The translations under genes were made by a program, and so were the position numbers. From the NCBI GenBank assembly GCA_903834675.1, contig CAILKC010000751.1, forward strand, positions 1 to 5,121: a stretch of DNA of 5,121 bases, written 5' to 3'. The notes beneath the pieces are model-generated. The model was not told the origin of the DNA. It did not search any database and saw nothing but the letters and a program-made list of their open reading frames with translations. This document shows positions 1 to 5,121 of the stretch, in pieces. Source of the stretch: an uncultured Victivallales bacterium (GTDB lineage: Bacteria; Verrucomicrobiota; Lentisphaeria; Oligosphaerales; JAFGRS01). Position 1 is the first letter of the stretch; each line of letters opens with the position of its first letter.

Positions 1-29
1 CCTCGGTGCGAAGGTAGGGCAGATGGCTC

Positions 30-110
30 GCCCCTACAGGGCTCAAACCCATAACCATTCTATTCCCAGGGCGTTGCCCTGGGCTGGTATGGCAACGCGC
101 CTTCAGCGCT
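30..110. repeat. Palindromic intergenic repeat of three small hairpins
   Basis: The element holds three short inverted repeats in a row. The left hairpin pairs GCCC (30-33) with GGGC (39-42). The central one is a perfect 8-bp stem, CCCAGGGC (65-72) and GCCCTGGG (76-83), around a GTT loop. The right hairpin pairs GCGC (97-100) with GCGC (106-109). The outer arms are copies of one 14-base motif, GCCCCTACAGGGCT (30-43) and GCGCCTTCAGCGCT (97-110), matching at 11 of 14 positions. Two of the three differences swap a C-G pair for a G-C pair, so the stem is preserved. The element lies about 90 bases beyond the stop of the aldo/keto reductase and could fold in its 3' transcript. Similar CCCAGGGC-GCCCTGGG elements flanked by CTTCAGGGCT-type motifs are, as I recall, dispersed in planctomycete-like genomes; that was not checked. 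No U-run follows, so it is not a standard terminator. Confidence 0.6.
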
Positions 111-111
111 T

Positions 112-199
112 CAGACGGACTCTCTTATTGCACAGGTCGAAATCGTTTGGAGTCGGCAGGGCCAGCTCTGCTCCACAGCCTGCGCGTCGGCTGGGGCTC
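112..199. other. Non-coding 3' flank of the aldo/keto reductase gene
   Basis: This stretch lies between the stop codon of the aldo/keto reductase (minus strand) and the hairpin repeat. I see no intact gene, tRNA or rRNA signature. I also see no GC hairpin followed by a T-run on the minus strand, so the end of the transcript is not identified. Reading frames that cross it are unrelated to known families and run on into antisense frames of the reductase gene. Confidence 0.5.
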
Positions 200-1084
200 T
201 CAGTCCTGAATCTGCCGGATCGTCTGCATTTCGGTCGCCGACAGCGGTCCCGCCGCCACTGCCGCGAGGACGTCGCGGAGTTCGGTGATCGACGCCAGGC
301 CGGAGAGGACGACGGCGGGGTCCGGGTCGCCGAGCAGGTAGCGGAGCGCGACCTGCTGGAAAGGCGCGCCGGGGTCCGCGAAGGCCGCTTCGAGCCGCGC
401 CACGCGCGCCGCCTCGGGGCTGGGGTTGTCCCGTAGCCGTTGACGCCCGCTTGGGGTGAGTTGGCCACAGCGCAGGGGCGAACCCAGCACCACGGCGACA
501 TTCCGGCGCCGCGCCACGGGGATCAGCGTCTCCTGCGCCAGGCGGGTGGTCAGGTCGTAGTCACAGTACGAGAGGACGCTGTCGAACTCGCCGGTGTCGA
601 CCAGGCGGGCCAGGACGGTGGGTTCCCGGCCGGTGACGCCGATGGCGCGGACCAGGCCTTGGCTCTTGAGCTGTTGCAGGGCTTCGAGCGCGCCGCCGGG
701 TCCCATCAACCGCTCGAAGGGGGCCGAGTGCGCCTCGTGGAGTTGCAGCAGGTCGATCCGCTCGCGCCGCAACAGCCGCAGACTAGTCTCAAAACTGCGC
801 AGCACGGCATCGCGGGAGTAGTCGAAGCCCGGCGTGCAGCCGGCCTTGGTGGCGAGGTAGTACGGCTGGCTTACCGTGCTGAGGACCTGCCCAAGAATCT
901 CCTCGGATGGCCCGTAGGCCCGGGCGGTATCGATGTAGTTGACGCCCAGGCTGAGCGCCTCTCGTACAAGCGTCGCCGAGTCCTCCAGGGTGTTGCGCCG
1001 TTCGCCCGACCCGGGTAGCCAGGCAGCGCCGAACCCGATTTCACTGACGGACCAACCCAGACGACCAAACGAGCGGTAACGCAT
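200..1084 (-). CDS. Aldo/keto reductase, aldose-dehydrogenase-like
   Basis: This is a 294-residue cytoplasmic NAD(P)-dependent oxidoreductase of the aldo/keto reductase superfamily, a TIM barrel of complete usual length. The start fits the family's N-terminus (MRYRSFGRLGWSVSEIGFG). AAGGA at 1095-1099 on the minus strand, 10 bases upstream, may be the ribosome binding site. The catalytic tetrad is intact: Asp52 and Tyr57 in YIDTARAYG, Lys80 in YLATKAG, and His116 in LLQLHEAHS. The C-terminal part (about residues 259-275, VLSGLASITELRDVL) matches the cofactor-binding end of the family. The segments SYCDYDLTTR (172-181) and LGSPLRCGQLTPSG (200-213) resemble the L-galactose dehydrogenase / D-threo-aldose 1-dehydrogenase branch, whose members oxidise the C1 of sugars such as L-galactose or L-fucose to lactones. 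That substrate class is an inference; the family call is firm. It is the last gene of the three, 75 bases after the lipoprotein stop. Confidence 0.93.
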   Translation of the reverse strand: MRYRSFGRLGWSVSEIGFGAAWLPGSGERRNTLEDSATLVREALSLGVNYIDTARAYGPSEEILGQVLSTVSQPYYLATKAGCTPGFDYSRDAVLRSFETSLRLLRRERIDLLQLHEAHSAPFERLMGPGGALEALQQLKSQGLVRAIGVTGREPTVLARLVDTGEFDSVLSYCDYDLTTRLAQETLIPVARRRNVAVVLGSPLRCGQLTPSGRQRLRDNPSPEAARVARLEAAFADPGAPFQQVALRYLLGDPDPAVVLSGLASITELRDVLAAVAAGPLSATEMQTIRQIQD

Positions 1085-1159
1085 GACCTCATCATCCTTG
1101 TCTTACCGACCGGTGCAAGAGGGGAGCCGGTGCGGGCGCGGGGCCGAACCCGAGCGTTT
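1085..1159. other. Short gap between lipoprotein and reductase genes
   Basis: These 75 bases separate two genes read in the same direction. I see no hairpin with a T-run on the minus strand and no convincing -35/-10 pair, which is compatible with read-through from the lipoprotein gene. The only signal is purine-rich sequence just before the reductase start: AAGGA at 1095-1099 and GAGG at 1087-1090. The latter is too close to the ATG to be the main ribosome binding site. Confidence 0.4.
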
Positions 1160-4072
1160 TCACTTGGACAGTTCCAGCCAGCCCGCTTTGCCCGTTTCCC
1201 AGGTCAAGCCGCCCGTGCCTTGCCACATCAACCAGGCGGCCGCAGCACTCTTGCGGACGGACAGGTTGAACTCGAACCGGCTGGGGGCCGACGCCTGCGG
1301 GCCCAGGAGGCCGAGCGGAATCTGGTACTCCGCGGCCCAATGCGCGGGGTCAATGACGGTTGCCGCGTACTTCCCCGCCTCGCCGACTTTCCGAGCCTGG
1401 TCAGCGGGGGCCCCGGCTTCCGTGGAGCTTTCGAAGCGGCCGTTAGGATAGCCGCGCAGAACGAAGATCGGGGCGTCCTTGCCTGCCGTCGGGTTGCGCA
1501 GGGCCACTTCCACCGCATCGTCGGCGCCCCAGCGGGCGGTCATGGCCAGCGGTTTGGTGGCGTCCACCTCGTTCACCACCGCCACGTACAGATTCTGGTC
1601 GTCGTAGGTGAGCCACACATAGCTCTTGGGGAGCAGCGGCTCGTGGTAAAGTCCCCGTTCGATGACCATGGCGCTCTGGGGATTCGCGCCGTTCCATTCG
1701 GCGGGTGTGACCTTACCGTCAATCGTGATCAGAGAGGCCGCCCGCGTGACCGGAAACACCGGCGGCGGGCCGGTGCGCAGTGAGGGCCGAAGTGGCGGCG
1801 CAGCGGCCAAGGCGGGAAGCGTCGGCAGGGGCCGGACCCTATGCGTCACCGGCCAGGAGGCGCGGCAGTCATCCCGGTAAAGCCCGATCTGCTCAACCGG
1901 GATGCGTTCGAAGCCGAGCTTCCAGGCTGGCGAATCTGAGCGCAGTTGGAAGTTGCCAGCCGACTCGTCGACGAATCGTGGGTCCTCGTTGATCAGGTTA
2001 TCTTCGAGCCGCACCAGGGGTCGGATGCTGGCCTCGATGTCATCCCACCACGTCGCCTTCGGCTCCGCGCCGCGCCCGGTGCGCCGGATATTCTCCCCGG
2101 CGCCCTGCCAGAAGAGGTTGCGCCGCACGATGTTGCCTTTGGGTGACTTGGGGTCATCGCCGAGCAGGCTGAGCAGTTGCGGATAGCGCACGCTGAACGG
2201 GGGCTCCTGGTAGCGGACTCCCGCTATTGTGCCCTTCTCCTTGGCCTCTTTGATTCTGCCGTCGGCATGGGGGCCGCACCAGCCCAGGGCCCGGGCGTCG
2301 ACGTGCAGGGCCTGGGGGCAATCGACGAACACATTGTTCTCCACCAGGTTGTCCCGGCCGCCGCCGATGAACACGGGTCGTTGCACCTGGTAGAAGACAT
2401 TCCCCTGGAGGGTCGCCGACGAGAACAGGTCGTCGAGGTAAATGCCGTTGCAGGGGCCGCCATCCTTGCCGGCCAGATGGTGCAGGTAGTTGTAGCGCAT
2501 GACGTGGCCGCGCAGGGTCCAACTGCGGCCGGCATAGATGGCGCCGCAGTCGTGCGACTCCTGACAGACGCTGTGGATTTCGTTGTATTCGAAGACATGG
2601 TCGTTGCCGCCGAACAGGATCGCCGAGTGCGGTGCATCGTGGATGAGGTTGTGCGAGGCGCGCAGCCCGACGCCGCTCATGAAGAGGCCTGGCCGGTACA
2701 TGCGGTCCCAGCGGCCGAAGTGATGGATATGGTTGTTCTCGGCGAAGTGGCCCGCCGGCGTAAGGTCCTTCCGGTCGCCGCCCACCAGATAGATGCCGCC
2801 GCCGCCCATGCCATAGAGGTCACAGCCGATAACCCCATGCTCCTGGCCGTTGAACACCGTGACCCCGTGATTGCCCAGATTGCGCAGGGTGCAGCCCACG
2901 ACGCGACACTGCTGGCCGCCGGTGACGGTGATGGCACTGCCGCGTGCCGTCTCCAGCAAGAGACCGCGAAGGGTGACGTACGACACCTCGGTCAGGGTGA
3001 ACAGCCCCGGAGCCATCGAGACCTCGACCCTGCTCGTGTCGAGAGACTTCGGCGGCCAGAAGTAGAGGATGCCCGCCTCCCGGTCGATATACCATTCGCC
3101 GGGCCGGTCGATTTCGCTCAGCAGGTTGAAGCCGCAGAACCATTGGCCCTTGTGATAACCATAGTAGTGATAGGGCGGCTCGACCGCGATGACCCGCTTC
3201 TCGGCGTCGATGGACTTGATCTTGTGACGCTGTAACGCCCAGTCGCGACACCAGTAACCGAGCACCCAGGCATCCTTCTCACCCACCCACCGCCGCGGCC
3301 GGTCGCCCGCGTACTGGAAGATGCCTTCCGCGCAACTCTTCCAGCCCCGCACATCGTTGGCGGTGCTGCCCAGTACCTCCTCGATCTGGATGAACCCCTC
3401 GTTCGGCCAGCGGGAGATGTCCATGGGCTGGTCGTCGAAGAAGACCTCCAGCCGCGGACTGACCTTCTTGCCAACGCTGGCAAAGGTACTGCCGATGGCG
3501 TCTTCGGCCTGATTGTCGACCCGGGACAGCCAAAGCTGTAATTCCCAGGCTGCATCCAGGCCCAGGTCGCCGTACTCGGTGATTCCCTGCGCCTTCAGGT
3601 CGGTCTGGAAGACCTGCCCACGCGCCAGTGGATCCAGGCGCTCGAGGATGGCGGTATCGGTGACGGGTTGCCAAGCGTTGATCCTCTTGCCGCCGCTGAG
3701 ACGGACCTCCGCCTGGGGCTGGCCACGGTAGACAATGGGCGCTTCGGCGGTCCCCGAGTCCGCGCTGGTCAACACCACGGGCGCCGTCAACTCGTACCTG
3801 CCGCCAAGGATCTCGACCGCGACCCCGCCGAGCGGTAAACCGCCCTGTTGCTTGATCGCCCGAATCTCGTCGCGAGCCCGCTCGAGGGTCGCAAACGGAC
3901 CATCGGTATGCGCTGCATTCGGTTTCGGTCGCCGTCCCGACCAGGCATCATTGCCCGTGGTGGCGACATACAGGCTGCACCCCGGCGAGGTCTCAGGCCC
4001 CGCGGTGTGCGGCAACGGGATGCATCCCGCCATCGCGGCAGTGAGGCTCAGCAGGCATAAACGCAGGTTCAT
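1160..4072 (-). CDS. Lipoprotein: parallel beta-helix with C-terminal CBM9-like domain
   Basis: This is a 970-residue exported protein, probably a glycan-active enzyme at the cell surface. Residues 1-17 form a lipoprotein-type signal: Arg4, a hydrophobic stretch, then MAGC with Cys17 as the likely lipidated residue. YVATTGNDAWSG and DGPFATLERARDEIR (35-71) are the usual opening of this beta-helix family. PGEWYIDREAGILYFWPP (324-341) is its second hallmark. The helix runs from about 365 to 715 with an Asn ladder (N447, N475, N497, N528, N558, N580, N652, N692), closing with the DPRFVDESAGNFQL segment and the GLYRDD motif. A Pro-rich linker (about 744-775) leads to a CBM9/DOMON-like domain (about 780-970: ITIDGKVTPAEW, WGADDAVEVAL, final W965). 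Candidate acids are Asp508 and Asp547/Asp548; GH141-like glycosidase activity is one possibility. The frame stays open upstream to 4336, but only the ATG at 4072 gives a signal peptide. Its ribosome binding site is weak (GGAAAG, 6 bases away). Confidence 0.88.
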   Translation of the reverse strand: MNLRLCLLSLTAAMAGCIPLPHTAGPETSPGCSLYVATTGNDAWSGRRPKPNAAHTDGPFATLERARDEIRAIKQQGGLPLGGVAVEILGGRYELTAPVVLTSADSGTAEAPIVYRGQPQAEVRLSGGKRINAWQPVTDTAILERLDPLARGQVFQTDLKAQGITEYGDLGLDAAWELQLWLSRVDNQAEDAIGSTFASVGKKVSPRLEVFFDDQPMDISRWPNEGFIQIEEVLGSTANDVRGWKSCAEGIFQYAGDRPRRWVGEKDAWVLGYWCRDWALQRHKIKSIDAEKRVIAVEPPYHYYGYHKGQWFCGFNLLSEIDRPGEWYIDREAGILYFWPPKSLDTSRVEVSMAPGLFTLTEVSYVTLRGLLLETARGSAITVTGGQQCRVVGCTLRNLGNHGVTVFNGQEHGVIGCDLYGMGGGGIYLVGGDRKDLTPAGHFAENNHIHHFGRWDRMYRPGLFMSGVGLRASHNLIHDAPHSAILFGGNDHVFEYNEIHSVCQESHDCGAIYAGRSWTLRGHVMRYNYLHHLAGKDGGPCNGIYLDDLFSSATLQGNVFYQVQRPVFIGGGRDNLVENNVFVDCPQALHVDARALGWCGPHADGRIKEAKEKGTIAGVRYQEPPFSVRYPQLLSLLGDDPKSPKGNIVRRNLFWQGAGENIRRTGRGAEPKATWWDDIEASIRPLVRLEDNLINEDPRFVDESAGNFQLRSDSPAWKLGFERIPVEQIGLYRDDCRASWPVTHRVRPLPTLPALAAAPPLRPSLRTGPPPVFPVTRAASLITIDGKVTPAEWNGANPQSAMVIERGLYHEPLLPKSYVWLTYDDQNLYVAVVNEVDATKPLAMTARWGADDAVEVALRNPTAGKDAPIFVLRGYPNGRFESSTEAGAPADQARKVGEAGKYAATVIDPAHWAAEYQIPLGLLGPQASAPSRFEFNLSVRKSAAAAWLMWQGTGGLTWETGKAGWLELSK

Positions 4073-4078
4073 TCTTGG

Positions 4079-4084
4079 CTTTCC
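4079..4084 (-). promoter_or_regulatory. Weak ribosome binding site of the lipoprotein gene
   Basis: GGAAAG on the minus strand sits 6 bases before the ATG at 4072. It is only a partial Shine-Dalgarno match, but its position together with the lipoprotein signal sequence directly after the ATG supports this start over the in-frame ATG at 4336. That upstream start would overlap the amidohydrolase gene by 160 bases and hide the signal peptide. Confidence 0.45.
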
Positions 4085-4089
4085 AGGTG

Positions 4090-4115
4090 AAGCGCAGGGG
4101 TGAAACGCAGGGGTG
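4090..4115. repeat. 13-bp tandem direct repeat in the lipoprotein leader
   Basis: Two adjacent 13-base units, AAGCGCAGGGGTG (4090-4102) and AAACGCAGGGGTG (4103-4115), differ at one base. On the minus strand they read CACCCCTGCG(T/C)TT, and they lie 18 to 43 bases before the lipoprotein ATG. They could be a recent slippage duplication or a pair of protein-binding sites spaced a little over one helical turn apart. The sequence does not decide between these. Confidence 0.6.
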
Positions 4116-4118
4116 CCC

Positions 4119-4135
4119 CGCCGCCGGTCGCGGCG
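4119..4135. repeat. GC-rich hairpin between amidohydrolase and lipoprotein genes
   Basis: CGCCGC (4119-4124) and GCGGCG (4130-4135) form a perfect 6-bp stem around a 5-base loop, about 42 bases after the amidohydrolase stop on the minus strand. No T-run follows in the direction of transcription, so it is not a classical terminator. It could pause polymerase or stabilise mRNA ends, or it may simply reflect the very high local GC content. Confidence 0.35.
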
Positions 4136-4176
4136 CCGGGCCGAATAGGCTGCCACGCCGACAGCGCGGCCCTGCC

Positions 4177-4977
4177 TTAGGCCGTCAGTTTCAGCAGGCG
4201 CGCGGCGTTGCCCGACCAGACCTTCTCCTGCATCTCCGGGCCCAGGCCAACCGCGTCCAGCGTCCGTTGGTAGTCTTTGATCACGTCCTCGATGACCTCG
4301 GTGGCGACATCGGACCCAAACAGGATCTTCTCCCACGGCTGGCTCTTGTCGGGCGCCTGGTAGTGCGGATTGTCACCGCCCCACCAGAGCAATTGCTTGA
4401 AGAACTCCGGGGGCCGGTACTTCAGGATCGAGCCGGACAGATCGAAGAAGAGATTCGGGTTCCAGCGTGCGATCATGGCCGCCTCATCGGACCAGGGATT
4501 GCCGAAATGCGCCCCGATGACGGTCAGGTTTGGGAAGGCCCGCGCGATGGTGTCCAGATGGACCGGCCGCATGCGGTCGTTGTTGACATCCAGGTACCTA
4601 TCCTGGGACGAACGGGAGACGATGCCCAAGTGGAACAGGATCGGCATGCCCAAGCGTTCGGCTCGCTCGTAATGCGGGTAGTACGCCTTGTCATCGTAAC
4701 GGGCGGCGGGCCGGATGCACTTCAGCCCGGTGAATCCGGCGTCCTTGAAGGCACGCACCGCCTCGGGATGGTCCTTGCCGAGCTGAAGCATGCCGAAGCC
4801 GAGATAGAGCTTGGGAAACTGCTTCATGGCCGCCAGAATGCCGCCCTCGATGCGGCGGTTCTCCCAGGTTCCGCCCAGCAGGCAGACCTTCTCGATCCCG
4901 AGTCGGGCGCACTCCTGTGCATGCTGTTCCGCGAATCCTGGACTCCCAGAGAAATGGACATGCGTGTCGATGATCAT
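4177..4977 (-). CDS. Amidohydrolase family 2 (COG2159-like) metal-dependent enzyme
   Basis: This is a 266-residue TIM-barrel enzyme of the amidohydrolase superfamily (Amidohydro_2 type), probably cytoplasmic since no signal peptide is present. Likely metal ligands are all visible: His6 and His8 in IIDTHVHF, His116 in ILFHLG, His157 in VIGAHFGNPW, and Asp223 in ILFGSD. The ending GNAARLLKL is the usual C-terminal signature. The segment from 152 to 184 (TVIGAHFGNPW, then NLFFDLSGS) is typical of the COG2159 branch, which includes hydrolases, lactonases and non-oxidative decarboxylases such as ACMSD. The exact reaction and substrate therefore cannot be read from sequence. The length is on the short side for the family, but no motif is missing. 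The ATG at 4977 has a good Shine-Dalgarno (GGGAGAG at 4985-4991, 7 bases away). It is the first gene of the possible three-gene operon. Confidence 0.9.
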   Translation of the reverse strand: MIIDTHVHFSGSPGFAEQHAQECARLGIEKVCLLGGTWENRRIEGGILAAMKQFPKLYLGFGMLQLGKDHPEAVRAFKDAGFTGLKCIRPAARYDDKAYYPHYERAERLGMPILFHLGIVSRSSQDRYLDVNNDRMRPVHLDTIARAFPNLTVIGAHFGNPWSDEAAMIARWNPNLFFDLSGSILKYRPPEFFKQLLWWGGDNPHYQAPDKSQPWEKILFGSDVATEVIEDVIKDYQRTLDAVGLGPEMQEKVWSGNAARLLKLTA

Positions 4978-4984
4978 CTGACAG

Positions 4985-4991
4985 CTCTCCC
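4985..4991 (-). promoter_or_regulatory. Ribosome binding site of the amidohydrolase gene
   Basis: GGGAGAG on the minus strand lies 7 bases before the ATG at 4977. It is the best Shine-Dalgarno match in the window and fixes the start of the amidohydrolase, which opens directly with the conserved strand MIIDTHVHF. Confidence 0.7.
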
Positions 4992-5121
4992 GGTTGTGAG
5001 GTCCTGGCTGCTACCATACACTGCCAGGCGCGAAGCCACACCTGCGGCCTGCCTGGGCCCAGGGCGTATGAGACTTGCAGCAACCTCGTAGGACACCAGG
5101 CGCTTCCCATTCCGCCCGGAG
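4992..5121. other. Upstream region of the amidohydrolase gene, with a 12-bp palindrome
   Basis: This is non-coding sequence before the first gene of the possible operon. It contains the perfect palindrome CCTGGGCCCAGG at 5052-5063, centred about 80 bases before the ATG, a plausible position for an operator. I see no convincing -35/-10 pair. The short minus-strand hexamer TATGGT (5013-5018) has no matching -35 box. No gene end from a neighbour is recognisable before the window edge. Confidence 0.4.

Noticed and set aside
65..83. Central hairpin of the left repeat as a rho-independent terminator for the aldo/keto reductase
   Set aside because: The stem is strong but no T-run follows it on the minus strand, and it is about 117 bases from the stop codon. 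It fits better as part of a dispersed repeat.
30..110. CRISPR-like array in the left intergenic region
   Set aside because: There are only two imperfect 14-base copies, and the sequence between them is itself palindromic rather than a unique spacer. No cas gene is present.
23..436. Plus-strand 137-codon open frame beginning at 23
   Set aside because: Its first third is a translation of the palindromic repeat and the rest is antisense to the aldo/keto reductase. It is low-complexity and Arg-rich, with no recognisable domain.
2177..3235. Long plus-strand open frame (352 codons) opposite the beta-helix gene
   Set aside because: It lies wholly antisense to a clearly conserved coding region and has an Ala/Val/Asp-rich composition typical of antisense frames in GC-rich genes. 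No motif is recognised.
4073..4336. Upstream extension of the lipoprotein reading frame to an ATG at 4336
   Set aside because: The extra 88 residues are Arg/Gly-rich with no domain, overlap the amidohydrolase gene in another frame, and would bury the lipoprotein signal peptide that starts at 4072.
5013..5018. TATGGT on the minus strand as a -10 promoter box for the amidohydrolase gene
   Set aside because: It matches only 4 of 6 consensus bases, is not an extended -10, and has no acceptable -35 hexamer 16-18 bases upstream.
4075..5091. Long plus-strand open frame (338 codons) opposite the amidohydrolase gene
   Set aside because: It is antisense to a gene with all metal ligands intact, has no family signature and runs across two intergenic gaps. 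It is best explained as a GC-rich shadow frame.

Overview
The window is a GC-rich (roughly 60-65% by eye) stretch of bacterial DNA. It carries three complete genes, all on the minus strand, plus a structured intergenic repeat near the left end. In transcription order (right to left) they are a metal-dependent amidohydrolase (4977 to 4177), a large exported lipoprotein made of a right-handed parallel beta-helix and a C-terminal CBM9-like domain (4072 to 1160), and an aldo/keto reductase (1084 to 200). The gaps are 104 and 75 bases, with no strong terminator or promoter visible in either, so one operon is plausible but unproven.

No rRNA or marker gene fixes the organism. Long beta-helix lipoproteins with an appended CBM9-like domain, a neighbouring TIM-barrel amidohydrolase, weak Shine-Dalgarno sequences and dispersed GC-rich palindromic intergenic repeats together suggest an environmental bacterium of the Planctomycetota/Verrucomicrobiota type or a similar polysaccharide-degrading lineage (Hydrogenedentota, Armatimonadota). 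This is inference from gene style, not a phylogenetic result.

Layout: 1-199 is non-coding and holds a dispersed-repeat-like element of three small hairpins (about 30-110). 200-1084 is the aldo/keto reductase. 1085-1159 is a short gap. 1160-4072 is the beta-helix lipoprotein. 4073-4176 is a gap with a 13-bp tandem duplication and a GC-rich hairpin. 4177-4977 is the amidohydrolase. 4978-5121 is its upstream region, with a good Shine-Dalgarno sequence and a 12-bp palindrome.

A working hypothesis is that the lipoprotein binds and cleaves a glycan at the cell surface. The aldo/keto reductase, which resembles the L-galactose / D-threo-aldose (L-fucose) dehydrogenase branch, would oxidise the released aldose to a lactone. 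The amidohydrolase would act on that product or a related small molecule. Individual family assignments are solid; the joint pathway is speculative. I found no CRISPR array, tRNA, rRNA, transposase or phage gene. The most unusual sequence-level signal is the left-end repeat, whose outer hairpins differ by a compensatory base-pair swap.
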